Source: Acidobacteriota bacterium
GTDB lineage: Bacteria > Acidobacteriota > Terriglobia > Terriglobales > Acidobacteriaceae
Length of the DNA: 64,000 bases
Direction: 5' to 3'
Assembly: GCA_018268915.1 (NCBI GenBank)
Contig: JAFDVQ010000002.1
Span: 124,001 to 188,000, forward strand
In this document: piece after piece, positions 51,113-60,500 of the stretch
Numbering within the stretch: the first letter of the stretch is position 1
Layout: every line of letters starts with the position of its first letter
Position numbers and translations under genes: made by a program
The notes under the pieces: model-generated
The model's input: only the letters and a program-made list of their open reading frames with translations
The model's database searches: none
Told to the model about the DNA's origin: nothing

Positions 51113-52184
51113 AGCAAGAGTCAGGCCGGTTCCGCGGGCGCGGGTCGAGGCGATGAAGGAGTATCACCCGCCGCTGGGGAATCGCGACGCGATGCGGCTG
51201 GACTTCAACGAGAACACGCTTGCGTGCTCGCCGAAGGTGAAGGAAGTGCTGGGGCGGATTTCGGCGGGGGCGCTGACGCGGTATCCCGAACGCGAGCCGG
51301 TGGAACGGTTTGTTGCGGAACACCTGGGGGTTGGGGCGGAGCAACTGGTGTTGACGAACGGTGTGGATGAGGCGATTCACGTTCTGTTCGAGACATTCCT
51401 CGAAAAGGGAGATGAACTGCTGCTGCCGGTGCCGACGTACACGATGTACGAGGTGTATGCGTCGGCGACGGATGCGCGTGCGGTGACGGTGCAGGCGGCG
51501 GAGGATCTGCAGTTTCCGTTTGAGAGGCTGCTGAGTGCGATTACGCCGCGCACGAAGATCATTGCGATTGCGAATCCAAACAGCCCCTCGGGGTCGGTGG
51601 CAACGAGGGACCAGATCCTGGAAATTGCGCGGCGCGCGCCGGATGCGGTGGTGCTGGTGGATGAGGCATACTTTCACTTCTTTCGCGAGACGATGATGGA
51701 CCTGGTTGGGTCGGTGCCGAATCTGATGGTGGCCCGGACGTTTTCAAAAGCTTATGGGCTGGCGGGGTTGAGGCTCGGTGTGCTGGCGGGGCCAGTGGAA
51801 CTGATGAAGTGGGTGCGGCGGGTGCTGTCGCCGTATAGCGTGAATTCGCTGGCGCTGGCGTGTTTGCCGGCCGCGCTGGAGGATACGGAGTATCTCGACT
51901 GGTATGTGGGTGAGGTGCTGGCAGCGCGCGGGGAGTTTGAGAAAGCGCTGGATGATCTGAGAGTTCGGCGATGGCCTAGCAAGGCGAACTTTGTGCTGGT
52001 GGAGATTGGGGAGAAGCACAAGGAGTTTGTACGGCTGATGTCCGCGGGTGGAGTACTGGTGCGGGATCGATCGAATGATCCGGGGTGCGATGGATGCGTG
52101 CGGGTCACCGTCGGGACTCGGGAGCAGATGCGAGAGGCGGTGGTGGTATTGAGGAGAACGATGAGTGAGATACGAGGGGAGTAA
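51105..52184 (+). CDS. hisC: Histidinol-phosphate aminotransferase
   Basis: 359 aa, fold-type I PLP enzyme. MRLDFNENTLACSPKV, RYPEREPVERFVAEHLGV, NPNSPSGSVATRDQI, VVLVDEAYFHF and the PLP lysine in VARTFSKAYGLAGLRLG. It transaminates imidazole acetol phosphate to histidinol phosphate. The start is GTG 51105, overlapping hisD by 8 nt. Its stop is three bases before the hisB ATG. Confidence 0.96.
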   Translation: MAEARVRPVPRARVEAMKEYHPPLGNRDAMRLDFNENTLACSPKVKEVLGRISAGALTRYPEREPVERFVAEHLGVGAEQLVLTNGVDEAIHVLFETFLEKGDELLLPVPTYTMYEVYASATDARAVTVQAAEDLQFPFERLLSAITPRTKIIAIANPNSPSGSVATRDQILEIARRAPDAVVLVDEAYFHFFRETMMDLVGSVPNLMVARTFSKAYGLAGLRLGVLAGPVELMKWVRRVLSPYSVNSLALACLPAALEDTEYLDWYVGEVLAARGEFEKALDDLRVRRWPSKANFVLVEIGEKHKEFVRLMSAGGVLVRDRSNDPGCDGCVRVTVGTREQMREAVVVLRRTMSEIRGE

Positions 52185-52187
52185 GTG

Positions 52188-52871
52188 ATGGTGAAATTGA
52201 GAGCATCGAAGGCCCCGGTCCCCAAGAGCGAGGGACCGGGGGCACCCAGATCGAGGGTACCCAATCAGAAGTCAGGGAAGGGTGTGCGGAAGGGTGTGGT
52301 GGTGCGGGATACGAATGAGACGCAGATCTCGATTGTGCTGACGGTGGAGGGGAAGGGCGTCTACAAGGTGTCGACGGGGATCCGGTTTTTCGATCACATG
52401 CTGGAGCTGTTCACGAGGCATGGAGCGTTCGATCTGGAGTTGACGTGCAAGGGGGATCTCGATGTGGATCAGCACCACACCGTAGAGGATGTAGGGATCG
52501 CGCTGGGAGAGGCGTTCGATCGGGCGCTGGGAGACAAGCGGGGGATTCTGCGCGCGGGATATTTCCTGATGCCGATGGACGAGACGCTGGCGATTGCGGC
52601 GGTTGATCTGAGTGGGCGCGCGGCATTTGCGGTTGACACGAAAGTGAAGACGCGGCTGGTTGGGGATCTGCAGACGGAGTTGGTGACGGATTTCTTTGAG
52701 GGGTTTGCGCGCGGGGCCCGGGCGAATGTCCATGTGAAGACGATGTATGGACGGTCGAATCATCACAAGATCGAGGCGATCTTCAAGGCGTTTGCACGGG
52801 CGCTGCGGGTGGCGTGTTCAAGAGATAAGCAGTTGGGGGAGATGCTGCCGAGTACGAAGGGGTTGTTGTGA
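52188..52871 (+). CDS. hisB: Imidazoleglycerol-phosphate dehydratase with repeat-derived N-terminal extension
   Basis: 227 aa; the core begins at about residue 37 ([20 protein letters not shown]) and has the Mn-binding HH motifs [32 protein letters not shown] and [16 protein letters not shown]. Monofunctional (no phosphatase domain). ATG 52188 has GAGGGGAG six bases upstream and sits three bases after the hisC stop, so translation probably starts here. The first ~32 residues (Lys/Pro/Ser/Gly-rich) are then encoded largely by a palindromic repeat (52213-52247). An internal start at GTG 52284 would give the standard ~195-aa length. Confidence 0.93.
   Translation: MVKLRASKAPVPKSEGPGAPRSRVPNQKSGKGVRKGVVVRDTNETQISIVLTVEGKGVYKVSTGIRFFDHMLELFTRHGAFDLELTCKGDLDVDQHHTVEDVGIALGEAFDRALGDKRGILRAGYFLMPMDETLAIAAVDLSGRAAFAVDTKVKTRLVGDLQTELVTDFFEGFARGARANVHVKTMYGRSNHHKIEAIFKAFARALRVACSRDKQLGEMLPSTKGLL
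52213..52247. repeat. Palindromic repeat, GGTCCC type, inside hisB (copy B2)
   Basis: CCCCGGTCCCC-loop-GGGACCGGGGGCACCC: inverted repeat with the family GGGCACCC tail, related to 19709-19743. It is read in frame as part of the hisB N-terminal extension, or lies in the untranslated leader if hisB starts at 52284. Confidence 0.8.
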
Positions 52872-52898
52872 GTTTGGTCCGGTGAGGGTCTTTGTTTC

Positions 52899-53006
52899 CC
52901 GCCCAAGCAGAGCTTGGACGGGGCACCCCAGGTCCTTGTTAGTCGGGTGATGTCCAAGTTGAGGTTCAATGTTTCCCAGGTCTCAGAATCGAGACCTGGG
53001 GCACCC
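52899..53006. repeat. Repeat cluster between hisB and hisH, including GGTCTC-type palindrome (copy A2)
   Basis: The 170-bp hisB-hisH gap is largely repeat. First comes CCAAGC/GCTTGG with a following GGGGCACCCC (52899-52932). Then comes CCCAGGTCTC-loop-GAGACCTGGGGCACCC (52975-53006), the same element as 19657 and 63721. It is the only sizeable gap inside an otherwise overlapping operon and may be an insertion. Confidence 0.8.
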
Positions 53007-53041
53007 AACGGTGATGAGAGTCGAGATGTCGAGAGATTGAG

Positions 53042-53647
53042 ATGCGGGTTACGGTAATTGATTACAAGGCGGGGAATCTGACTTCGGTGCTGAAGGCGCT
53101 GCGGCATCTGGGTACGGAGCCGGTGGTGACGGATTCGGATTTGTCGCTGATTGAGAGTGCGGAGCGAATTGTGTTGCCAGGGGTGGGGCATTTTGCGGCG
53201 ACGGAGCGGCTGGACCGGACGGGGATGACTGGCGCGATTCGCGAGGCGGTGAAGAGGGCTGTTCCGTTTCTGGGGATATGTGTGGGGATGCAGTGGCTGT
53301 ATGCGGGATCGACGGAGGCGGCGGGGCAGGCGGGGCTTGGATGTTTTGGCGAGGAGTGCTCTAGGTTTCCGGAGGGAGATCAGAAGGTGCCGCATGTGGG
53401 TTGGAATTCGCTGGAGGTGAAGGGATCGCCGCGATTGATGGCGGGCGTGCAGGATGGGGAGTACGTGTATTTCACGCATTCGTACCGGGCTCCGGTGGGG
53501 GCGGATACGGCGGCGGTTGCGAAGTACATTGAGCCGTTTGCGGCGGCGGTGGAGTGCGGGAATGTGATGGGGGTGCAGTTTCATCCGGAAAAGAGTGGGG
53601 AGACGGGATTGAAGATACTGCGGAATTTTCTGGAGTTAGAGGGATGA
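53042..53647 (+). CDS. hisH: Imidazole glycerol phosphate synthase, glutaminase subunit
   Basis: 201 aa, class I glutamine amidotransferase. Nucleophile Cys80 in FLGICVGMQWLY, triad His181 and Glu183 in GVQFHPEKSGETGL; the N-terminus VTVIDYKAGNLTSVLKAL is typical. It delivers ammonia to HisF. Its TGA overlaps the start of a YcxB-like gene (ATGA), which separates it from its partner hisF. Confidence 0.96.
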   Translation: MRVTVIDYKAGNLTSVLKALRHLGTEPVVTDSDLSLIESAERIVLPGVGHFAATERLDRTGMTGAIREAVKRAVPFLGICVGMQWLYAGSTEAAGQAGLGCFGEECSRFPEGDQKVPHVGWNSLEVKGSPRLMAGVQDGEYVYFTHSYRAPVGADTAAVAKYIEPFAAAVECGNVMGVQFHPEKSGETGLKILRNFLELEG

Positions 53648-54156
53648 AACTGGAATATAAGCTCACACTCAAGGACTACAAAGCGGCCTTCAGACTTCAT
53701 CGTCGGCGAAAAATCTCAAGACGGCTGATTGCGTGGCTTGGACCGGTTCTGCTGGTGATTGGCGTCATTGGATTTGTCCTTTGCAGCATCGCAAATAACA
53801 CACCTCTCGCCGCACAGGCCGCTGCTCTCATCGCCGGATCGCTTGTATTCACGATTGGGCTTCCGATTTCTCGATCCTGGAACATTCGCAGAAGCTTCAC
53901 TCGACTTTTCCCGTCCGGTGAGAATGATCGGATCAGCAGAATAGCCATCGATGATCAGGGAATCTGCCGCGAGCTTTCGGGCGTGGCGGAGCTGAAGCTT
54001 AGTTGGAACGGGATTTACGACTTCGCACAGAATGAAAAGATCACTCTTCTGTACACGAATAAAGACTGCTTTCTCCTTTGGCCAACTGGGCTGATGTCAA
54101 CTGGACAACGTGCGGAGTTAGACGAGTTGGTTGGTCGCCATGTGGTGAAGAGGTAG
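53644..54156 (+). CDS. YcxB-like membrane protein inserted in the his operon
   Basis: 170 aa. A basic N-terminus ([16 protein letters not shown]) leads to two membrane helices ([20 protein letters not shown] and [20 protein letters not shown]) and a C-terminal cytoplasmic domain ([52 protein letters not shown]) resembling YcxB-like domains. Function unknown. ATG 53644 overlaps the hisH stop, and hisF starts two bases after its own stop, so it is co-translated with both. Codon use looks less GC-rich at third positions than in its neighbours, suggesting later acquisition (visual judgement). Confidence 0.7.
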   Translation: MKLEYKLTLKDYKAAFRLHRRRKISRRLIAWLGPVLLVIGVIGFVLCSIANNTPLAAQAAALIAGSLVFTIGLPISRSWNIRRSFTRLFPSGENDRISRIAIDDQGICRELSGVAELKLSWNGIYDFAQNEKITLLYTNKDCFLLWPTGLMSTGQRAELDELVGRHVVKR

Positions 54157-54158
54157 GG

Positions 54159-54938
54159 ATGCTGACCAAGAGAATTATCGCGTGTCTCGATGTTCATGGC
54201 GGGCGGGTGGTGAAGGGCGTGCAGTTTGTGGACCTGGTGGATGCGGGGGATCCGGCGGCGCTGGCGGCGCGGCATGCGCGTGAGGGGGCGGACGAGATTG
54301 TGTTGCTGGACATCACGGCAACGCATGAAGGACGGCAGACGTTGCTGGATACAGTGAGGCGGACCGCGCGGGAGCTGTTTGTGCCGTTCACGGTGGGTGG
54401 GGGAATCAAGAGCGCGGAGGAAGCGGCGCAGGTGTTTGAGGCGGGCGCGGACAAGATCAGCGTGAACTCGGCGGCGCTGAAGGATCCGTCGCTGATATCG
54501 GAAATTGGAAAGAGTTTTGGAGCGCAGGCGGTGGTGGTGGCGATTGATGCAAGGCGCGATCCGGCGGCGAAAGATCCGGTACGGGATGCGCAGGTGTTTT
54601 TGCAGGGCGGTCGCAAGCCTGCGGGACGGCGCGTGGTGGAGTGGGCTCGCGAGGCGGAGGAGCGTGGGGCGGGAGAGATTCTGCTGACGTCGATGGATTC
54701 GGATGGGACGCGTGCGGGGTTCGATTGCGAGCTGACAGCAGCGGTGAGCGAGGCGGTCAATATTCCGGTGATTGCGTCAGGAGGCGCGGGGACGGTGGCG
54801 CATTTTGCGGATGTGTTTGGAAGAGGGAAAGCAGATGCGGCGCTGGCGGCGAGCATTTTTCATTTTGGCGTGTCGAGCGCGCGGTCGCTGAAGGAAGAGC
54901 TGGTGGCGGCGGGAGTTCCGGTGAGGCTGCCATGCTGA
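54159..54938 (+). CDS. hisF: Imidazole glycerol phosphate synthase, cyclase subunit
   Basis: 259 aa, TIM barrel. Catalytic Asp11 region [55 protein letters not shown], and the second catalytic Asp in [14 protein letters not shown], then [10 protein letters not shown]. It closes the imidazole ring and makes AICAR. ATG 54159 has GAGG upstream; the longer frame to 54078 overlaps the YcxB-like gene. It overlaps hisA by 7 nt. Confidence 0.96.
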   Translation: MLTKRIIACLDVHGGRVVKGVQFVDLVDAGDPAALAARHAREGADEIVLLDITATHEGRQTLLDTVRRTARELFVPFTVGGGIKSAEEAAQVFEAGADKISVNSAALKDPSLISEIGKSFGAQAVVVAIDARRDPAAKDPVRDAQVFLQGGRKPAGRRVVEWAREAEERGAGEILLTSMDSDGTRAGFDCELTAAVSEAVNIPVIASGGAGTVAHFADVFGRGKADAALAASIFHFGVSSARSLKEELVAAGVPVRLPC

Positions 54939-55609
54939 TTCCTTCGATCGATTTGATGGGCGGGCGCATTGTCCAACTCGTGCAGGGCGAGAAGCTGAAG
55001 CTGGCGTTTGATGATTTTGAGTACTGGATTGAGAAGTTCTCGCGATATCCGCTGGTGCAGCTGATCGATCTGGATGCGGCGATGCGGCAGGGTGACAACT
55101 CAGCCCTGGTGGCGCAGATCGCAAAGCGATTGCCCGTGCAGGTGGGCGGCGGAGTGCGTTCTGTGGAGCGGGCGCGCGAGGTGCTGGATGCAGGGGCGCA
55201 ACGGGTGATTGTGGGATCGTCGTTGTTCACAGACGCCGGCGCTGTGGATGTACAGTTTGCGGCGGAGATGGCGGAGGGGATTGGCGCTGAGCGCGTGGTG
55301 GCGGGGATCGATACGAAGAACGGCCGGATTGCGGTGAAGGGGTGGAAGGCGCAGGTGGCGCTGACGGCGGATGATGCGATTCCGGAGCTGGAGCCGTATG
55401 TGGGCGCCTATCTCTACACCCATGTGGATGGGGAAGGGATGATGCAGGGGTTTCCGATCGAGGTGGCGGCGCGGTTGCGGAAGCTGACGAAGCGGCAGTT
55501 GATTGTGGCGGGCGGGATTCGGAGCCAGCAGGAGATTGATGATCTCGATGCGATGAATGTGGATGCAGTGGCAGGGATGGCGGTTTATACGAATTTGCTG
55601 GCGGTATAG
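54932..55609 (+). CDS. hisA: ProFAR isomerase
   Basis: 225 aa, about 20 shorter than the E. coli enzyme. TIM barrel with catalytic Asp7 in [43 protein letters not shown], the second Asp in [17 protein letters not shown] and the C-terminal LIVAGGIRS. It performs the Amadori rearrangement of ProFAR. ATG 54932 overlaps the hisF stop by 7 nt. It is the last gene of the operon; hisE and a histidinol phosphatase gene are not in it. Confidence 0.94.
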   Translation: MLIPSIDLMGGRIVQLVQGEKLKLAFDDFEYWIEKFSRYPLVQLIDLDAAMRQGDNSALVAQIAKRLPVQVGGGVRSVERAREVLDAGAQRVIVGSSLFTDAGAVDVQFAAEMAEGIGAERVVAGIDTKNGRIAVKGWKAQVALTADDAIPELEPYVGAYLYTHVDGEGMMQGFPIEVAARLRKLTKRQLIVAGGIRSQQEIDDLDAMNVDAVAGMAVYTNLLAV

Positions 55610-55667
55610 GCGTCCTTTCAGGGATGTGCGGGTGGTGATTTGATTGAAGTCTCGCCGAGTCAGAGAA

Positions 55668-55738
55668 GAAGCAGATCCTTCGCTTACCACCCCCAGGCTG
55701 ATGAAGACGCCTGGGGCCCCGTGCGCTCAGGATGACAG
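55668..55738. repeat. 71-nt hairpin repeat (copy E2)
   Basis: Same length and ends as the copy at 37541-37611, with stem CCCCAGGC/GCCTGGGG. It lies 58 bp after hisA and is followed by a T-run (GATTTTTTC), so this copy may double as the operon terminator. Confidence 0.85.
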
Positions 55739-55785
55739 ATTTTTTCAGGTTTACTCTACTGGCCGCTGCTCCCTCCGGCTAGTGC

Positions 55786-55902
55786 GGGGGCTAAAGCCCG
55801 GATATGGTTTCTTCAACATTTATGGCCCGGCTGAAGCCGTGCCCTTGTTACAAAGCGACTGTCAGTTAGATCCTCTCTGCTGGGGCTGAAGTCGAGCCCT
55901 GA
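55786..55902. repeat. GCTGAAGCCC-type hairpin repeats
   Basis: GGGGGCTAAAGCCC (55786-55799), CCCGGCTGAAGCCGTGCCC (about 55826-55843) and GGGGCTGAAGTCGAGCCC (about 55882-55899) form three short hairpins with the shared core GGCTGAAGCC. A further copy TACGGGCTGAAGCCCGTA is at 57460-57477. The hisA-aminotransferase gap is therefore almost wholly repeats. Confidence 0.75.
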
Positions 55903-56014
55903 TACTTGCACTGGATCACGCAGAGGATCGCCGATTCTTCGGATGGGCCCTATTGGACATCAGATATGCTGGAGGCAAAGCAGCCAGATGAGAGCGAAGG
56001 GGAGCGCGTGGACT

Positions 56015-57184
56015 ATGCCGAAGCAAAGCGGGATTCGACTGGCGAAACGACTGGATGAGGTAGGGTTCTCAGACATCGTGCAGATCCGTAACAAGGTGAT
56101 GGAGCTGCGGTCTGCGGGGCAGCAGGTGCATGCGTTACACGGGGGCGAGCCTTACTTCGAGACTCCGGAGCCGATCAAGTATGCGGCGGTTAAGGCGCTG
56201 GTGGAGAACTACACGCACTACGCGCCGTCTTCGGGTGTGCTGCCGCTGCGCGAAGCTCTGGTGAAAAAGCTGGCGGCGAAGAACAAGATCAAGGTGACGA
56301 CGGACGAGGTGATTGCGACGGTGGGCGGGTCGCAGGCACTGTATGGGGCTTTCCAGAGCGTGCTGGATCCGGGGGACGATGCGCTGGTGTTTTCGCCGTA
56401 CTGGACGCCGATTCGGGACCTCGTGACAGGGACGCAGGCGCGGCCGCTACTGGTGCCGACGTCGACGGCACGACGAAATGGAATACGCAAGACGCTTGAG
56501 CAGTTCTCGACCCCGAATACGCGGGCGGTCTACTACAACACTCCACAGAACCCGAGCGGGCTGGTGTTCACGCGGGCAGAGGCGGAGGAGGTTGCCGCAT
56601 TTGCGAAAGAGCGCGACCTGATCGTGATTGCGGATGAAGCGTACGAGGACCTGGTGTATGAGGGCGAGCATGTATCGATTGCGTCGCTGCCAGGGATGCT
56701 GGAACGCACTATCACGTGCTTCACGTTTTCGAAGACGTACGGGATGACTGGCTGGCGCGCGGGGTACGCGGTGGCGAAGGAGCCGTTTATGACGGCGATT
56801 CGCAAGATCGTGCTGTATTCGACGAACGGCGTGACGACGTTTGTGCAGCAGGCGATGATCGATGCGCTGAAGATTTCAGAGACTCAGATTGCAGCGAATC
56901 GCGAAGAGTACCGGAAGCGGAGGGATCTGCTAGTCGCGGCGCTGAATGAGGTTGGGTTGAAGTGCGAGCCTCCGGCCGGGGCGTTCTATGCGTTTCCAAA
57001 TACGGAGAAAGTCAACAAGAACAGCAAGAAGGCAGCGGAGATTCTGCTGGACAAGGCGCACATCGCTACGATTCCCGGATCGGTGTTTGGCGCACAGGGC
57101 GAAGGGCATTTGCGATTCGGGTATGCGATCTCGGTGAAGGAGATCGAGGCTTGTGTGGAGGCGTTGCGGAAGTTTCGGGGCTAG
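56015..57184 (+). CDS. Class I/II aminotransferase (aspartate aminotransferase-like)
   Basis: About 389 aa from ATG 56015; ATG 55988 or 55943 are possible earlier starts, of which 55988 has GGAGG twelve bases upstream. Fold-type I motifs: HGGEPYFETPEPI, GGSQALYGAFQSVLDPGDDAL, YNTPQNPSGLVF, IVIADEAYEDLVYEG, PLP lysine in CFTFSKTYGMTGWRAGY, and the C-terminal substrate Arg in GHLRFGYAIS. It transfers amino groups between amino acids and 2-oxoacids; Asp is the default guess. It follows the his operon but is separated by 400 bp of repeats, so co-regulation is doubtful. Confidence 0.88.
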   Translation: MPKQSGIRLAKRLDEVGFSDIVQIRNKVMELRSAGQQVHALHGGEPYFETPEPIKYAAVKALVENYTHYAPSSGVLPLREALVKKLAAKNKIKVTTDEVIATVGGSQALYGAFQSVLDPGDDALVFSPYWTPIRDLVTGTQARPLLVPTSTARRNGIRKTLEQFSTPNTRAVYYNTPQNPSGLVFTRAEAEEVAAFAKERDLIVIADEAYEDLVYEGEHVSIASLPGMLERTITCFTFSKTYGMTGWRAGYAVAKEPFMTAIRKIVLYSTNGVTTFVQQAMIDALKISETQIAANREEYRKRRDLLVAALNEVGLKCEPPAGAFYAFPNTEKVNKNSKKAAEILLDKAHIATIPGSVFGAQGEGHLRFGYAISVKEIEACVEALRKFRG

Positions 57185-57289
57185 AGAAGCCAGAATCGGC
57201 TCGTGGCTATGAACAAAAGTGCGATGGTTGCATTCGGTTGAAAGCTTCCTACCTCCCTACGGGACTCGTCTGCTCTGGCTGTAAGTTGA

Positions 57290-57309
57290 CCCCACGTTGA
57301 AACGTGGGG
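57290..57309. repeat. Short perfect hairpin CCCCACGTT/AACGTGGGG
   Basis: Nine-base-pair stem with a 2-nt spacer in the gap after the aminotransferase gene. It resembles the stems of the other dispersed hairpins here. There is no T-run after it. Confidence 0.55.
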
Positions 57310-57402
57310 CTAACAAACGCGGGGCCTACGGCACGAAGTTTGACGGCATTGCGTGCTAAATACCGTGAGTCTGAGATCATCAAGATAAAAGATTTCTGAA
57401 AA

Positions 57403-57436
57403 GAGAACGCGGACCTTTCGGTCCGCGTTCTCTTTC
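57403..57436. terminator. Bidirectional terminator between aminotransferase and nifJ
   Basis: GAGAACGCGGACC-TTTC-GGTCCGCGTTCTC: a perfect 13-bp stem with a 4-nt loop, followed by TTTCTT on the plus strand and TTTTCAG on the minus strand. It lies between two convergent genes and can terminate both. Confidence 0.9.
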
Positions 57437-57459
57437 TTCACTTATTCGTGGGGTGGTTG

Positions 57460-57477
57460 TACGGGCTGAAGCCCGTA
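57460..57477. repeat. GCTGAAGCCC-type hairpin repeat
   Basis: TACGGGCTGAAGCCCGTA, the same core as the copies at 55786-55902, 52 bp past the nifJ stop on the minus strand. Confidence 0.65.
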
Positions 57478-57528
57478 CCCTTCATCTAGAGACCGTACCT
57501 ACATTCGAGCCGTAGCCTTCAGTACTGG

Positions 57529-60500
57529 TTATGCCTTTGCGAGGGCGGGGCTTGCTTGTCCCAGCTTTTCGGCGAGGAGTTCGTTGGCGTGGGCGAGGAA
57601 CTCTTCGGCCTTGATCTTGCCTGCATCTACGTCGGCGAGGAGGGCCTTCTGTGCGGCGTACTCCTTGTTGACGATGCCGGCCTTGGACTGGAGCATGCGC
57701 CATGCCTTACGGCGTTCGACGCAGAACATGACCAGCTGACGGCTGAGAGCGCGGTACTCGATCTTTCCGTTCTCTTCGTACTTGATGTAGACGCCGAAGT
57801 CAGGAATGAAGGAGCGGTGCGACTGGTCGAGATAGCGACGATAGACGACATCCTGCTGCGTGATGCGCACCAGCATGTTGTCGAGATGGATGAGCTTCTC
57901 GGCCTGCTCGGGCTTGACCTTCTTGAGGTGGTTGCGGAAGCGAGCTTCCGTTGTGCACCAGTGAGCCACGGTGTAGCGCATGGTTTCGCCGGTGGACTTG
58001 AGCTTGGTCTCGTACCAGTCGAGTTCCTTGCTCGGGTTGCCGGTGATGTCGAGCGCTTCCTGATAGCTCTCGCCCTTGCGGGGGTCGAAGACGAACTCGG
58101 GCACACCACGCGAGTCGCGCGTGCGCTGCGCCTGATGGAGAGCCATGTCGTCGGCGACGCCGTGCTCGGGCTGGCAGGTGGTGAAAGCCTGCAGGAACAT
58201 GGTGCCGCGATACTCGAGGCCGTCGAGGATGGCGCGGTAGAGCTTCGGCGCGTTGGCCATGGAGACCTGCGCGACGAAAGGCGAACCGTGTCCGGCGAGG
58301 AAGGTTTCCGCTACGGTCTTCTTCTCGGTGTTCTTGCCCTGCGTGGCTGCGCCGAAGACGTTCATGTCGTTGCCGCCGAGCATTGGGGTCGAGTCGGAGT
58401 TCTGGCCGCCGGTATTTGAATAGACTTGTGTATCGAGCATGACGGCCTTGACGTTGGGCCTATTCTGCAGGATCACCTTCGACATGTTCTGGTAGCCGAT
58501 GTCGCCCATACCGCCGTCGCCACCGACGACCCAGACCTTGGGGAGTTCGATGATTTCCTGGTCGGTCATCAGCGCATCAGTGAAGTGAGTGAACTCGTAG
58601 TACTCGCGGGGCGTGACGCCTTTGCCTTCGCGGGTGAGGATGATATCGGTGATGCGCTCGGGGAGGACGGAGCGGCGGGCGTGGTCGACGATGAAGCTTT
58701 CGCCCATGAGCCAGCCGATGGTGATGCCGTCCTGGAAGAGCGAGTTCATCCACGGATACGGGTGCGGATTGTTTGGCGAGGTTGAGCCGTACACGGTGTT
58801 GCAACCGGTGTGCGCGGCCATGGCCATGACAGACATTCCATTTGCCAGACGTCCGTCGATCGGCTGCAGCGACTTGTGGTTGAAGGCCTCGGTGAGCAGA
58901 ACAGCGGCGATGGCTTCAATCAGTTGCGCGTCGGTGATGGGGCCATTCGCTTCTTCGTACGCGGCGATGCGGGCATGCGTGTCTTCCGTTCTTTCACCGC
59001 CAAGGCCGAGGATGAGGTGCGCGATGGTCTGGCGAAGAGTCGCGTACTCTTCGGGGTTCGCGGCCTTCAGCGCTTCCAACTTTGCAACGCCTGTCTTCTC
59101 GAGCTGGCCAGCCTTGGCAACAAAGCGATCTGCCTTGGTGTGGTAAACGGGGCGCATGTAGGCCTCGGTCACCGCAGCGATAGAACGAAGCACGCTCTTC
59201 TCACCGCAGCCTGCGCAGGCGCCGTCACCAGCGACGAGAGCGTCGTAGTTGCGGCGAACCATGAGCATGTTGCGGAGCGTGGCGGTCTTCGAGTCAGCCG
59301 GGTTCGCGCCGTTGAAGAGGCCGAGGTACTTCTGCGATGTATCGGGCAGCTGGTTGAGGAAGGCGGTGCCGGTTTCGTGCTCGGCGTTGACCTCCTCGGT
59401 TTCCTTGACCATCTTGAGCGCTTCGTGATCGCCACAGGCGGTGACGCAGGCTGCGCAGCCCTTGCAGAGATCGCTGACGAAGATGGAGAAGATGCCGCCG
59501 GAACCAGGCGCCTTGCGCTCAGGCGAGGAGAAGATGGCGTTGACCTTCTGGTAGGCCATCGGCACCTTGTCGATGATGGTGTAGAACTGCGCCTTGGCTT
59601 CGGCAGAGAATCCATCGACCGATTCGGTGACTTCGCGAATGATCTTCGGCAGCGGCGTGCCCTGCTTGATTTCTGCCAGCATGCGGGCGCGAGTCTGCTT
59701 TTCGATCTCAGGAAGCTTCTCGAGCATTTTGGCGCGCTCGGAAGGAATGCCGACGTAGCGCGAGACGGCAGTCTTGAGCAGAGTGCTGAGGTCCTGCGAA
59801 GTGTTGGGCAGCGCGGTGTCCGGGCAGACCGAGATGCACTCCATGCACTGCGTGCAGTTCTCGGGAATGTAGAGAGGAGTTTCGCGGCGAGCGACGTACT
59901 TGGATGCGGTGTCGCCGGTGGCTGCGGCAATAACGCCCATAGCCGCGAGCGGAGTCGCAGGCTGGTCGTAGCCGAAGTTGTTGCGGAACTCGGAGTCGAA
60001 CATCGCGATGGTAGCGACGGGAGGACGCTCGGACTGTCCGGTGGGTGGCGGTGTGGAGCGGCAGCCGCTGACGGTGCAGCTTTCACCAGCGCCGGCTTCA
60101 GCGAACGCGGGGACCGGCTCGAGGATCGGGAGCAGCGCCGCGCCACGGAGAGAGGAGTGGTCGGCGGCGTTCAACTCGCCGATCTTGATCTCCTTGACGA
60201 GTTCGAAGCCCTGCGTCATGACTTCCATGTTGGAGTTGACGACGGCTTCGCCGAGCTTGCCGAACTTCTTGACGTACTGCTTGCGGACGACGTCGCGATA
60301 CTGCTCGCTGGTGATGCCGAAATCCTGCAGCAGCGGGCTTACCGCGAAGAATGCGCCGAGGAAGGCGTTCCCCTGCATACGGAGCTGGAGGTCAGCGCGG
60401 TCGGTGGCTTTGCGGGCGATTTCGAAGCCGGGCAGCGTGTAAACGCGAATGTTCTTTTCGATGATCTGCTTACGCGCCCAATGCGGGAGGTTCTGCCAGG

